Positions 29,095 through 37,464 of a stretch of 64,000 bases of DNA are shown piece by piece. Positions within the stretch are counted from its first letter, which is position 1. Every line of letters begins with the position of its first letter. Below the pieces are notes generated by a model. The model was not told the DNA's origin. It searched no databases and saw only the letters and a list, made by a program, of their open reading frames with translations. The position numbers and the translations under genes were made by a program. Origin of the DNA: JBBIMP01 sp037444305 (lineage in GTDB: Bacteria > Acidobacteriota > UBA6911). The stretch is from NCBI GenBank assembly GCA_037444305.1, contig JBBIMP010000029.1, positions 1-64,000 on the forward strand, written 5' to 3'.

Positions 29095-30006
29095 CTATTT
29101 GGCGAAGCGCTCCTGAAGCTTGCCCAGCACCGCGATCACGAGCCTCCCGACCTTTTCCAGGCTGGCCGCGCTCAGCTTGTCCAGAGTGTCCTGCTCCGTG
29201 TGCCAGAAAGAGTTTCCGGGCCCGTACTCCAGGTCGATGATATCCACTGCGGGCACGCCGGCCGCCAGAAACGGCAGGTGGTCATCCTCGATGGCCGCCC
29301 TGTATGTGGAGAGGATGTCCTGCATCCCGATTTCGACCGCAGTTCTCCAGACCATCTCCATGAGCCAGGGCGTCGAGTTCATGTCCCGCAGGATGCCAAG
29401 GTCGCGGTCGCCGATCATATCCAGCAGAATCAGGGCCTTGATCCGGCTCAGCACCCCTTCTTCCTTCCATCGCTTTGCCAGGTGCCGGCTGCCATAGAGG
29501 CTGTCGAACGTGCTCCATTCGATGAAGGCCTCCTCACCGTCGAAGAAGATGAACCAGTAGTCCAGCCCGTCCTTGCTTTCGGCCAGGACCCTGGCCAATT
29601 CCAGCAGCAGCCCCGTGCTGCTGCCGGCATCGTTGGCGCCGACAAACCGGATCCCTTCCATGAGCTTCGTTTCATAGTGAGTGGCCAGGGCGATGACCCC
29701 CTTGTCCCCTGCACCTTTGCGCGCTATCAGGTTGTGCATGGGAATCGGGCCATACGGGGTTTGAGCAGTGAATGCGTCATCCTCGACCTGGTAGCCGAAG
29801 CCCTCCAGTTCGCCCCGGATCCAGTTCCGGCACTGTTTCAACTCCTCGGAGCCGGAGGGGCGGGGGCCGAATTCCACCTGCTTGCGGACGTATTCCAGCG
29901 CCCTCTCCCCGCTGAGCGATTCGGCCAGTTTCGCGGTGCCCGGGGACTGCGCGCAGGCGGAAGTGAGAAAGAAGAGCAGCATCAGGGCGGACGTCGCATG
30001 AAGCAT
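29095..30006 (-). CDS. glutaminyl-peptide cyclotransferase-like M28 protein
   Basis: Exported protein of 303 residues. The N-terminus MLHATSALMLLFFLTSAC could be a signal peptide with a lipobox-like end at Cys18. The catalytic domain matches animal-type glutaminyl cyclases of the M28 fold: THYETK, VGANDAGSSTGLLLELARVL (zinc Asp), FFDGEEAFIEWSTFDSLYGS (Glu pair), LLDMIGDRDL, IEDDHLPFLAAGVPAVDIID and FWHTEQDTLDKLS (zinc His). The single zinc set and DSLYGSRHLA box favour cyclase over aminopeptidase. It would form N-terminal pyroglutamate on exported proteins. GGAGGGAAC precedes the ATG. Confidence 0.82.
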   Translation of the reverse strand: MLHATSALMLLFFLTSACAQSPGTAKLAESLSGERALEYVRKQVEFGPRPSGSEELKQCRNWIRGELEGFGYQVEDDAFTAQTPYGPIPMHNLIARKGAGDKGVIALATHYETKLMEGIRFVGANDAGSSTGLLLELARVLAESKDGLDYWFIFFDGEEAFIEWSTFDSLYGSRHLAKRWKEEGVLSRIKALILLDMIGDRDLGILRDMNSTPWLMEMVWRTAVEIGMQDILSTYRAAIEDDHLPFLAAGVPAVDIIDLEYGPGNSFWHTEQDTLDKLSAASLEKVGRLVIAVLGKLQERFAK

Positions 30007-30315
30007 GTTCCCTCCAAGGCAAGGTTCCGCCGCAGTATATTACAAATCGCCGCTGCGGCATAAGAATCCGACCGGCAATCAGAAATGGCAGAAGGAGTGG
30101 CCTTCATCCGTTCCGGCGAGAATTCTCGGCGTGTCGGAAGGCTGCCCCTTACCAATAAGACAGAGGCGCACACGGCGGATTTGGATTCGGCCAAGGACAC
30201 GGGCACCGCCCGAATCCATAGGGTGTTCGGTTGGTTGCGGCCAAAAGGGGCCTGTGGTAGTATCCTTTTCTTTTTTGGTCCGAGCATTCCTGGCACTCCT
30301 GAAAGGAGCCGTTTG
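30007..30315. other. divergent intergenic region upstream of the EF-G paralogue
   Basis: Contains a probable promoter for the EF-G-like gene (30235-30263). Bases 30066-30105 match the end of R1 copy D, a decayed fragment of that repeat. In-frame codons upstream of the EF-G start have no EF-G similarity. Confidence 0.5.
30235..30263 (+). promoter_or_regulatory. candidate sigma-70 promoter for the EF-G paralogue
   Basis: TTGCGG (30235-30240), 17-base spacer, TAGTAT (30258-30263). It lies about 50 bases before the start. Confidence 0.45.
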
Positions 30316-32406
30316 ATGAAGGTTTACAACAGCGACGCGATTCGTAACATCGGCATTATCGGCCACGGAACATCCGGCAAAACCTCCCTGACGGCCGCCA
30401 TGCTGTTCAACTCGGGCGCCGTCAACCGGCTGGCCCGCGTGGACGACGGAAACACCGTCACCGACTGGGAAGACGAGGAGATCGACAGAAAGATAAGCAT
30501 CACCAGCGCGCTGGCCCACTGCGAGTGGAACAAGCACAAGGTGAACATCCTCGACACCCCGGGATACAGGCCGTTCCTCACGGATACGAAGCTCGCGTTG
30601 CGCGCGGCGGATGCTGCGGTGGTGGTCGTGGATGCCGTGGCGGGGGTGGAAGTCCAGACAGAGAAGGTCTGGGAGTATGCCGACGAATTCAACCTTCCCC
30701 GGATCATCGTCCTGAACAAGATGGACCGCGACAACGCCAGCTTCGAGCGGGCCATGAACTCGATCGAGGAGCTTTTCGGGCGCGCGGCTGTCCCCGTGCA
30801 GCTCGCCATCGGCGCGGAACGGGAATTCGCCGGCGTGATCGACCTTCTGGCCAACAAGGCCTTTGTCTACGAACGGGACGGTTCGGGCAAGTTCAAGGAA
30901 TCCGAAGTCCCGGAGAACTACCGCGAGCAGGTGCAGGAGGAGCGGGAGAAGCTCATCGAGCGGGTCGCCGAGGGGAGCGACGAGCTGATGGAGAAGTTCT
31001 TCGCCGAGGGGACGCTCGAGGCGCAGGACCTGATCAAGGGCCTGAAAAAGAGCGTGTTCGACCGGAGCATCGTGCCCGTGCTGATCAGCAGCGCCACGCT
31101 GAATGTGGGGGTGTCGCAACTGCTCAACGCCATCGTGGAACTCCTCCCATCCCCCGCGGCGGTGGCGAAGGCCGCGGGCCTCAATCCCAAGACGCAGGAG
31201 GCTGCCGAGCGGGCCATCGACACCCAGGAGCCTTACGCGGCTTACGTTTTCAAGACCATCGCAGATCCCTTCACAGGCCGGATCAGCATCGTCCGGCTCT
31301 ACTCCGGCGTTATGCGTTCCGACACCACGTACCACAACCAGACCAAGGGAAAAACGGAAAAGTTCGGTCCCATCCAGCTGCTGCAGGGCAAGACCATGAC
31401 CCCCGCGGGCGAAGTGCACGCCGGCGACTTCTTCGCCGTGGCGAAGCTCAAGGAGACCACCACCGGGGACACACTCTGCGACCCGGCAAGCCCGATTGTC
31501 TTTCCGGCGGTGGAGATCCCGGAAGCCTCGATCAGCTTCGCCATCGAACCCAAGAGCCGCGGCGACGAAGACAAGATCAGCAACGCCCTGGCACGGATCG
31601 CCGAGGAAGATCCGGCCATCAAATACAACCGGGACGCCCAGACAAAGCAGCTGCTGCTCTCCGGCTCGGGGCAGCTGCACGTGGAGGTGACCGTCTCCAA
31701 GCTGCGCAAGCGCTACGGCGTGGAGGTGATCCTCAAGACGCCCAAGATCCCGTACCGGGAGACCATCCGGGGGAAGGCCGACGTCCAGGGGCGGCACAAG
31801 AAGCAGACCGGAGGGCACGGGCAGTTCGGCGACTGCTGGATCCGGATGGAACCGCTTCCGCGGGGCGGCAACTTCGAATTCGTGGACGAGATTTTCGGCG
31901 GCTCCATCCCGCGGAACTTTATTCCGGCTGTGGAGAAAGGGATCATCGAGTCGGCCGCCCGCGGATTCCTGGCCGGCTTCCCGGTCGTGGATTTCAGGGT
32001 CATCCTGTACGACGGCAGCTACCACCCGGTGGATTCATCGGAGCTGGCGTTCAAGCTTGCCGCCAGCCTCGCCTTCAAGAAGGCCATGCAGGAGGCCGAA
32101 CCCATCCTGCTGGAACCGATCATGAACGTGGAGATCTACGCCCCGCAGGAATACGCGGGCGATCTCATGGGCGACCTGACTTCCCGACGCGGCAGGCTGC
32201 AGGGGATGGACATCAAGCGCGACATGCAGGTCATCAAGGCGCAGGTCCCGATGGCTGAGATGGTCACCTACGCCCCGGTCCTCACGTCGATGACCGGAGG
32301 CAGGGGCAACTACCACATGGAGTTTTCGCACTACGACGAGGTCCCCGCCCACGTGAGCCAGAAGATCATCGAGGAAGCCCTCAAGGAAAAGCAGGAAGAG
32401 GAATAG
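30316..32406 (+). CDS. elongation factor G-like GTPase (EF-G paralogue)
   Basis: Translational GTPase of 696 residues with the complete EF-G domain order. G1 is GHGTSGKT at residues 16-23, the switch region reads VTDWEDEEIDRKISI, G3 is DTPGYRPFL and G4 is NKMDRD. The GHGTSGKT loop and the WEDEE box differ from classical FusA (AHIDAGKTT; D-W-M-x-Q-E) and mark the second EF-G lineage, which includes the paralogues of Thermus and actinobacteria. Domain IV (KTPKIPYRETIRGKADVQGR; KKQTGGHGQFGDCWI) is intact. It stands without rpsL, rpsG or tuf, so it is not the str-operon copy. GAAAGGAG precedes the ATG. Role (translocation under special conditions, or recycling) is unknown. Confidence 0.88.
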   Translation: MKVYNSDAIRNIGIIGHGTSGKTSLTAAMLFNSGAVNRLARVDDGNTVTDWEDEEIDRKISITSALAHCEWNKHKVNILDTPGYRPFLTDTKLALRAADAAVVVVDAVAGVEVQTEKVWEYADEFNLPRIIVLNKMDRDNASFERAMNSIEELFGRAAVPVQLAIGAEREFAGVIDLLANKAFVYERDGSGKFKESEVPENYREQVQEEREKLIERVAEGSDELMEKFFAEGTLEAQDLIKGLKKSVFDRSIVPVLISSATLNVGVSQLLNAIVELLPSPAAVAKAAGLNPKTQEAAERAIDTQEPYAAYVFKTIADPFTGRISIVRLYSGVMRSDTTYHNQTKGKTEKFGPIQLLQGKTMTPAGEVHAGDFFAVAKLKETTTGDTLCDPASPIVFPAVEIPEASISFAIEPKSRGDEDKISNALARIAEEDPAIKYNRDAQTKQLLLSGSGQLHVEVTVSKLRKRYGVEVILKTPKIPYRETIRGKADVQGRHKKQTGGHGQFGDCWIRMEPLPRGGNFEFVDEIFGGSIPRNFIPAVEKGIIESAARGFLAGFPVVDFRVILYDGSYHPVDSSELAFKLAASLAFKKAMQEAEPILLEPIMNVEIYAPQEYAGDLMGDLTSRRGRLQGMDIKRDMQVIKAQVPMAEMVTYAPVLTSMTGGRGNYHMEFSHYDEVPAHVSQKIIEEALKEKQEEE

Positions 32407-32415
32407 AGAGATCCC

Positions 32416-33210
32416 ATGTACCCAAAGATCCTGGACCTCGGCCCCGTTACCATCCACACCTACGGACTGCTGCTCGCCCTGGCCTTCATCGCCGGGATCT
32501 GGCTCACCAGCCGCAACGCGCGCAGGGAAGGTCTGAACCCGGACGCCATCTGGAACCTGGGCCTGATCGTCATTTTCTCCGCCCTGGTCGGGGCCAAGGT
32601 GCTGCTCTTCCTCTCGGACTTCTCCTACTACTCCGAAAACCCGCGCGAGATATTTTCGCTTTCGACGCTGCGCGCCACCGGCGTTTTCTACGGGGGGCTG
32701 ATCCTCGCGCTGCTCGCCTCCGCCTGGTATCTCCGTCGAAGCGGCCTCCCCGGATGGAAGGTGGCGGACCTGGCGGCGCCCGGCATCGCGCTCGGCCATG
32801 CCATCGGCAGGATCGGCTGCCTTTCGGCCGGCTGCTGCTACGGCAAGGCGACCGGCCTCCCCTGGGGCATCACGTTCACCAGCCAGTATGCCTACGACAA
32901 CGTGGGGGTCCCACTGCACAGCCCCCTCCACCCCACTCAGCTCTACGAATCCGCCGCCACCTTCGGCCTGTTCCTCTACCTCATGTTCCGCCTCTCGCGG
33001 AAGCACTTCACCGGCCAGATCCTGCTGGAATACCTGATCATTTACGGCGGGCTCCGCTTCCTGCTCGAATTCTTCCGGGACGATGAGCGCGGGTTCCTCT
33101 TCCGCGGCCTGCTGTCCACCTCGCAGTTCATCGCGCTCCTGCTGGTGCTGGGAGCCACTGCAGCCTTCTTAGTCCTGCGGGGGCGGAAGGCCGAAGCGCA
33201 GCAGACTTGA
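32416..33210 (+). CDS. lgt: prolipoprotein diacylglyceryl transferase
   Basis: Inner-membrane enzyme transferring diacylglycerol from phosphatidylglycerol to the lipobox cysteine of prolipoproteins. The protein has 264 residues and about seven helices. The family signature is GHAIGRIGCLSAGCCYG, containing the essential Arg, and the substrate-facing HPTQLYES follows; the end of the protein has GGLRFLLEFFRDDERG. It starts 10 bases after the EF-G-like gene. Its stop overlaps the TTG start of the pseudouridine synthase. This enzyme would act on the lipoproteins encoded in the window, such as the RND adaptor. Confidence 0.95.
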   Translation: MYPKILDLGPVTIHTYGLLLALAFIAGIWLTSRNARREGLNPDAIWNLGLIVIFSALVGAKVLLFLSDFSYYSENPREIFSLSTLRATGVFYGGLILALLASAWYLRRSGLPGWKVADLAAPGIALGHAIGRIGCLSAGCCYGKATGLPWGITFTSQYAYDNVGVPLHSPLHPTQLYESAATFGLFLYLMFRLSRKHFTGQILLEYLIIYGGLRFLLEFFRDDERGFLFRGLLSTSQFIALLLVLGATAAFLVLRGRKAEAQQT

Positions 33211-34169
33211 GCCAGAGAGACCGCCACTGGAAGATTGCGCCCGGGGAAACGCCTGCGCGGCTGGACCACCACCTCGCTGCGCTGCTGCCCGAGCACAGCC
33301 GCTCCAGGATCCAGGCCTGGATCCGCGGCGGCCACGTGCGGGTCAATCAAGTCCGCGTGAAAACCGGCTACATCATCCGCCCGGGCGACGAGATCTCCCT
33401 GCTCGAGCCCGAGACCTTCCCTTCCCAGCCCGAGCCGGAGAACCTCCCGCTCAGCATCCTGTTCGAAGACCCGGACCTTGCGGTGGTCGACAAGCCTGCC
33501 GGCATGACCTGCCACACGGGCGCGGGCATCCGCACCGGAACCCTGGTCAACGCCCTGCTGTACCACTTCGGCCGCCTGGATGCAGGCGATCCCTCCCGCC
33601 CCGGGATCGTTCACCGGCTGGACAAACTGACCAGCGGCGTCCTCGTCGTGGCCCGGAATCCGCGGTCCCACCGCCTGCTTTCGGCCCAGTTCAAGAGCCG
33701 GCAGGTCGGCAAAGCGTATACCGCCCTCGTCTTCGGCCAACCCAAAGCCGAGCGGGGCACCATCGACCTGCCGATCGGAAGGGCCCCTGCGAACCGGAAA
33801 AAGATCTCCGTCCGCGCGCGCCGGAAAAGAGCCGCGGTTACGCACTACCGGATTGCGGAGCGCTACGCGCAGCTGACGCTGCTGGACATCACAATCGAAA
33901 CCGGGAGAACGCACCAGATCCGCGTGCACCTGGCGCACCTGGGCCATCCTGTCGTGGGGGACACGCTGTACGGCGGGAGGCGCAGCCGCGATATCCACGA
34001 TCCGCTGCTGAGGGGCGAAATCGAAGGCCTGAACCGGTACTTTCTTCATGCCCGCAGCCTGGAATTCGATCACCCGCGGACCGGGAAGAGGCTGCGCTTC
34101 GAGGCGCCTCTGCCCCTGGAACTGCAACGGCTCCTCGATCTGCTGAAAAGGTGTAGACAAAAGCATTAG
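33207..34169 (+). CDS. RluA/RluD-family pseudouridine synthase
   Basis: Protein of 320 residues that isomerises specific uridines in large-subunit rRNA or tRNA. An S4 RNA-binding domain covers residues 15-80 (LDHHLAALLPEHSRSRIQAW). The catalytic core has DLAVVDKPAGMTCHTG, then IVHRLDKLTSGVLVVARN with the catalytic Asp, and ETGRTHQIRVHLAHLGHPVV. The start is TTG, overlapping the lgt stop as TTGA, so the two are translationally coupled. The S4-containing architecture is that of RluD, but the exact target is not determinable. Confidence 0.9.
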   Translation: MSQRDRHWKIAPGETPARLDHHLAALLPEHSRSRIQAWIRGGHVRVNQVRVKTGYIIRPGDEISLLEPETFPSQPEPENLPLSILFEDPDLAVVDKPAGMTCHTGAGIRTGTLVNALLYHFGRLDAGDPSRPGIVHRLDKLTSGVLVVARNPRSHRLLSAQFKSRQVGKAYTALVFGQPKAERGTIDLPIGRAPANRKKISVRARRKRAAVTHYRIAERYAQLTLLDITIETGRTHQIRVHLAHLGHPVVGDTLYGGRRSRDIHDPLLRGEIEGLNRYFLHARSLEFDHPRTGKRLRFEAPLPLELQRLLDLLKRCRQKH

Positions 34170-34405
34170 AGGAAAGCTGAATTGAAGATACACGACAAGC
34201 GGAGCCGCGAACGCCAGTGAGCGGTCGGGTGACCCACCAAAGTAACACAACCCGTCGCTGCCGCTCCGGGCTCCGCGGGCGCCCGACCGGAAATCACGAT
34301 GGGCAGTTACAGCAGCGTGGAACCGCCGAGGAAAGCCGTGTTGAGGATAACGCGGCAAGCGGAGCCGCAATTGCCGGTGAGCGATCAGGCGGCCTGGTTT
34401 TCTTG
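34170..34405 (-). repeat. dispersed repeat R1, copy C
   Basis: Reverse-oriented R1: the core complement ACCCGTCGCTGCCGCTCC is at 34250-34267, followed by GACCGGAAATCACGATGGGC and two CAAGCGGAGCCGC modules about 160 bases apart. It fills the space between the RluD-type gene and the VWFA promoter, so the 34170-34476 gap holds nothing else but that promoter. Confidence 0.75.
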
Positions 34406-34431
34406 ACTCGCCGGGGGCGGCTCCCTATAAT
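34403..34431 (+). promoter_or_regulatory. strong sigma-70 promoter for the VWFA protein gene
   Basis: TTGACT (34403-34408), 17-base spacer, perfect TATAAT (34426-34431), 45 bases before the start. It abuts the end of R1 copy C. Confidence 0.75.
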
Positions 34432-34476
34432 TCGCTCATGTAAAACGTCTGCAGCCATGGAGATAGAGCGAAAGTC

Positions 34477-35454
34477 ATGCAGCGCAAAATCACCCTCTTG
34501 ACCCTTGCCGCAATTGCGGGCCTCGCGTTATTCGCCGGTCCGGCGACCCTACCACAGGGCGTGAGCACGCCGGGAAAAGCCTATTCGGCGGCCCAGCAGC
34601 TTCCGTCGAACATCTCGGATCAGACCTACAGGGTCAGCGTGGACCTCATCAATATCTTCTGTTCCGTCTGGGACAGCAAGACCAATGCCTTCCTGACCAA
34701 CCTGACGCGCGAGAAGTTCCTCGTCTTCGAGAACGGCGAGAGGCAGGAGATCAAAAACTTCAGCCGCGAAACCAACCTGCCGCTGACGATCGCACTGCTG
34801 GTGGATACCAGCCAGAGCGTAGCCCCCAAGCTCAAGTTCGCACAGGAGGCCGCCACGAACTTCTTCTACTCGGTCCTGAAGGAAAGTGACCGGGCGCTGC
34901 TGGTCGAGTTCGATTCGGGGGTGACGCTGGTGCAGGATTTCACCAACGATCCCAACAAGCTGGCCAAGCAGATCCAGACGCTGAGGGCCGCAGGGGGCAC
35001 CGCGCTCTACGACGCCATCACCCTCACCTGCGACGAGAAACTGATCCGCGAAACGGGGAGGAAGACCATCGTCATACTTTCGGACGGCGAGGACACGTCG
35101 AGCCGGGCCTCGCTCGAGGAGGCACTGGAAATGGCGCTGCGCGCCGAGGCTACGATATTCGCCATCAGCATAAACCGGGGCGGTTTCTTCGGCGTGGGGC
35201 CGACCAAGGAGGGCGACCGGATTATGAAGAAGCTCTCGGAGGACACCGGCGGCCGGGCTTTCTTCCCGTTCAAGGTCGAGGAACTGGAGGAGTCCTTCCG
35301 GCAGATCAGCCAGGAACTGCGCACCCAATACAACCTGGGTTACATCTCGAACAACCCGGCGAGGGACGGCAGCTACCGCAGGATCGAAGTCAGGGTGGCG
35401 GAGAAGGACACAAAAGCCAGTTACCGGCGCGGTTACTACGCTCCCGGCAACTAG
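34477..35454 (+). CDS. secreted VWFA-related protein (acidobacterial type)
   Basis: Exported protein of 325 residues with a signal peptide (KITLLTLAAIAGLALFAGPA). The N-terminal part (YRVSVDLINIFCSVWDSKTN; FLTNLTREKFLVFENGERQE) and the von Willebrand A domain (ALLVDTSQSVAPKLKFAQEA, with the DxSxS MIDAS motif, then GGTALYDAIT and VILSDGEDTSSRAS) match the VWFA-related family that is greatly expanded in Acidobacteriota. Metal-dependent adhesion or protein binding is the known use of the fold; the ligand is unknown. It has its own promoter and is convergent with blaI. Confidence 0.85.
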   Translation: MQRKITLLTLAAIAGLALFAGPATLPQGVSTPGKAYSAAQQLPSNISDQTYRVSVDLINIFCSVWDSKTNAFLTNLTREKFLVFENGERQEIKNFSRETNLPLTIALLVDTSQSVAPKLKFAQEAATNFFYSVLKESDRALLVEFDSGVTLVQDFTNDPNKLAKQIQTLRAAGGTALYDAITLTCDEKLIRETGRKTIVILSDGEDTSSRASLEEALEMALRAEATIFAISINRGGFFGVGPTKEGDRIMKKLSEDTGGRAFFPFKVEELEESFRQISQELRTQYNLGYISNNPARDGSYRRIEVRVAEKDTKASYRRGYYAPGN

Positions 35455-35482
35455 GCGGGCCTTTCAGGATGAGGCCGGAGCC

Positions 35483-35878
35483 TCACACGAGGTGATGCTC
35501 CAGCCGGCCTTCCAGCAGGTTCTGTATGCCCGAAATCTGGTCCTGGGCTTCGACCTGGTGCTCCAGGACGTTCGCGATCAGCTTTTCCGGTTTCCCCTCG
35601 AAAAAGCGCGTCAGGATGTCCCGCACCTGGTTGCTGGTCGCCTGCTGGCGCGAGAGAAGGGGACGGAAAATGTAGGCTCTGCCCAAGCGTGTGTGCGCCA
35701 GAACCCCCTTGTCCTCGAGGATTCCCATCAGCGTCAGCACGGTGGTGTAGGCAGTGGGCTTCTTGAGGCAGAGCTGTTCGCAGACCTCTTTCACGGTTGC
35801 CGCGCCCCTGTCCCAAACCACTTTCATTATCTCCAACTCCTGCCGGGTGAGAATGATAGCGTTCAGGTCCTTCTTCAT
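35483..35878 (-). CDS. BlaI/MecI/CopY-family repressor
   Basis: Winged-helix repressor of 131 residues. The DNA-binding domain spans residues 8-75 (LTRQELEIMKVVWDRGAATV; KKPTAYTTVLTLMGILEDKG) and is followed by a dimerisation helix region (VRDILTRFFEGKPEKLIANV). In the well-known systems BlaI is inactivated by the membrane sensor-protease BlaR1 (M56), but no such gene lies nearby. BlaI proteins without an adjacent sensor are common in Acidobacteriota. Targets unknown; no TACA/TGTA operator was recognised nearby. Confidence 0.82.
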   Translation of the reverse strand: MKKDLNAIILTRQELEIMKVVWDRGAATVKEVCEQLCLKKPTAYTTVLTLMGILEDKGVLAHTRLGRAYIFRPLLSRQQATSNQVRDILTRFFEGKPEKLIANVLEHQVEAQDQISGIQNLLEGRLEHHLV

Positions 35879-36082
35879 TTCCCCTCCTGAAACTTGAAAT
35901 CTCCCGTCATCGAGGCCCTTTCCGACCGTGGCTCCGATGCTCTTAATACGCTCCGAGGAAGTCCCTTATTTCTGTCTTTTTTTCCAAAACATTGGAATTG
36001 TTTGAGAGAGATGGCTGAATGCGTGCACGGCAGCTTCGGGACCGCTGGGGCGCCGCCGGAGAAGCAGGGGGAACGCCACCGC

Positions 36083-37141
36083 TCAGCGGGATCTCTCGAC
36101 GGGATCGTCCAGCCCTGCCTCCAGGCGGGCGGCAAGGCTTGCGCTTTCCGGGTCGGCGGTGGCGAACCGGATCTCTTTTGCGGACTTCACCCCCAGCTCG
36201 AGTTCCACCGCCCGCTTGATCTGCGGCTGGTCGAACACCCGCCCTTCACGCAGCGTTGCACCGGCGCCATTGAGGCGCAGCAGGACCACGCCCGCCGCAT
36301 CCAGCGCCACCCGGTCGGCGGCCGCCAAAGCCGCCGCGGGCGCAGCCCGCTCGCCCTCCTCGGGACCGCCGCTGCAGAACACCTCCGCGGCATCCATCAC
36401 CACCACTACAGGGCGGTAGAGCTGGTTGATTTCGGCTATCATCGACTGCTGATCCGGGGACGAATGGAGCTCCTCCATATAGTTCCAGCGGTCCGGCAGG
36501 ATTGTCGACTGCTTTGCCAGCAGGCCCACCGAGTTCTTGAGGCTGGCGCTGAAAACCCCGCCGAAACGGTGCGTCTTCAGATTGCAGGTCTGGACTATGC
36601 AGGCATCTTTGAGAAACAGCGGCACCTCGACGCCGTTTTTCCAGTGGGACCCGGGCAATGCCTCCTGCCTCCACTCTCCTTCCGGCAGGTCTTCGAGCGC
36701 CAGAAGCTCGATGCCCAGTTCCCGGGCGATCTCGGTCATCCCGAGTTTGCTCCAGACATCCCGGGTCCGTCCCATCCCGCTCCGCTCCACCAGCGTCACC
36801 CTGCCGCACTCTTTTTCCCTGAGCCAGCCGACGATGGCCCGCAGGGCATCCGGGTGGGTGCTCGCCGGATAGGGATCCGGACTGTTGAAGCTGCCCTTCA
36901 GGAGCACGTCTCTTCCTTCGAAGGAGGGCGGATCCACGAGCCGCAGTGCCGTTGCAATGGCCGCCCTGCGATCGGGATTGCGCGCAACCGCCACCGCCGC
37001 CCCGGCCGGCTCCTGCTCCTCCTGACGCGGCCGGGCCAAGGTCAGGCCGACCGCTCCACAGCCGACGCGGCGGCCGAACTCCCGCCTGCTGATACGCCCG
37101 CAGCCCGGCAAGAAATCTCTGGAAGGCTTCATGGTTCCCAT
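36083..37141 (-). CDS. DUF362 protein with twin-arginine signal
   Basis: Protein of 352 residues with a likely Tat leader (SRREFGRRVGCGAVGLTLA, residues 18-36). The mature part has the DUF362 layout: VLLKGSFNSPDPYPASTHPD, VTLVERSGMG, CNLKTHRFGGVFSASLKNSV, VVVMDAAEVFCSGGP and VALDAAGVVLLR. DUF362 proteins are often iron-sulphur or cofactor-linked, but the Cys-rich ferredoxin tail seen in many is missing here. Tat export suggests a cofactor loaded in the cytosol. It is divergent, by only 23 bases, from the selenoprotein gene; its 5' end therefore overlaps that gene's promoter. Function unknown. Confidence 0.7.
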   Translation of the reverse strand: MGTMKPSRDFLPGCGRISRREFGRRVGCGAVGLTLARPRQEEQEPAGAAVAVARNPDRRAAIATALRLVDPPSFEGRDVLLKGSFNSPDPYPASTHPDALRAIVGWLREKECGRVTLVERSGMGRTRDVWSKLGMTEIARELGIELLALEDLPEGEWRQEALPGSHWKNGVEVPLFLKDACIVQTCNLKTHRFGGVFSASLKNSVGLLAKQSTILPDRWNYMEELHSSPDQQSMIAEINQLYRPVVVVMDAAEVFCSGGPEEGERAAPAAALAAADRVALDAAGVVLLRLNGAGATLREGRVFDQPQIKRAVELELGVKSAKEIRFATADPESASLAARLEAGLDDPVERSR

Positions 37142-37164
37142 GTTATCCAGATACCGGAGGTGCC

Positions 37165-37392
37165 ATGCAAGAAAAAGTGCTGATCTTCGGAAAGAACTCC
37201 TGACCCTACACCCTGCAGGCCCGTGCGGCCTATGAAGAAAAGGGCGTGCCCTTCGAATACAAAGACGTCCTGCAGGACCGGGCGGCTTTGCAGGAAATGA
37301 TGCGGTACTCGGCGGGCCGGCGTTTCGTACCGGTCATCGTGGACGGCGGCCGGGTTGAAGTGGGATTCGCCGGAGGCTCCTGACACATCTGA
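37165..37392 (+). CDS. UXX-star-type glutaredoxin-like selenoprotein (two selenocysteines)
   Basis: Seventy-five codons reading ATG to TGA with two internal TGA codons, at codon 13 (37201-37203) and codon 73 (37381-37383). Read as selenocysteine (U), the N-terminus is VLIFGKNSUPYTLQARAAYE: a glutaredoxin beta-strand and active site with UPYT in place of CPYC/CPYT. It continues with VPFEYKDV, FVPVIVDGG (the cis-Pro strand) and GFAGGSUHI, ending U-H-I-stop. A redox residue at N-terminal UxxT and a U-X-X-stop terminus are what I recall of the UXX-star (seleno)protein family. GGAGG at 37156-37160 precedes the ATG. Each TGA has a SECIS-like hairpin at suitable distance. Likely a small thiol/selenol oxidoreductase, probably cotranscribed with thiI. 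selA, selB, selC and selD are not in the window. Confidence 0.85.
37217..37231 (+). promoter_or_regulatory. bacterial SECIS-like hairpin for Sec13
   Basis: AGGCC and GGCCT pair around the loop CGTGC, whose second base is G. The loop begins 18 bases after the TGA at 37201-37203. Bacterial SECIS elements have a G among the first two loop bases and a UGA-to-loop distance of about 16-37 bases. Confidence 0.65.
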
Positions 37393-37410
37393 GGCCCGCA
37401 GTTGCGGGCC
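37393..37410 (+). promoter_or_regulatory. bacterial SECIS-like hairpin for Sec73
   Basis: GGCCCGC and GCGGGCC pair perfectly around the loop AGTT, with G second in the loop. The loop begins 16 bases after the TGA at 37381-37383. The hairpin lies beyond the stop codon, which is possible because only two sense codons follow the Sec codon. Confidence 0.7.
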
Positions 37411-37464
37411 CGCCCCCGGCCGACTCTCGCAGCGCCGGCCTTCATTCCCGGCGGACAGGACTCC

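Noticed and set aside
37201..37203. Selenoprotein gene as a pseudogene with nonsense mutations
   Set aside because: Two independent stops both at redox-Cys positions, conserved fold between them, an RBS and two SECIS-like hairpins make decay an unlikely explanation. It remains possible if the genome lacks Sec machinery.
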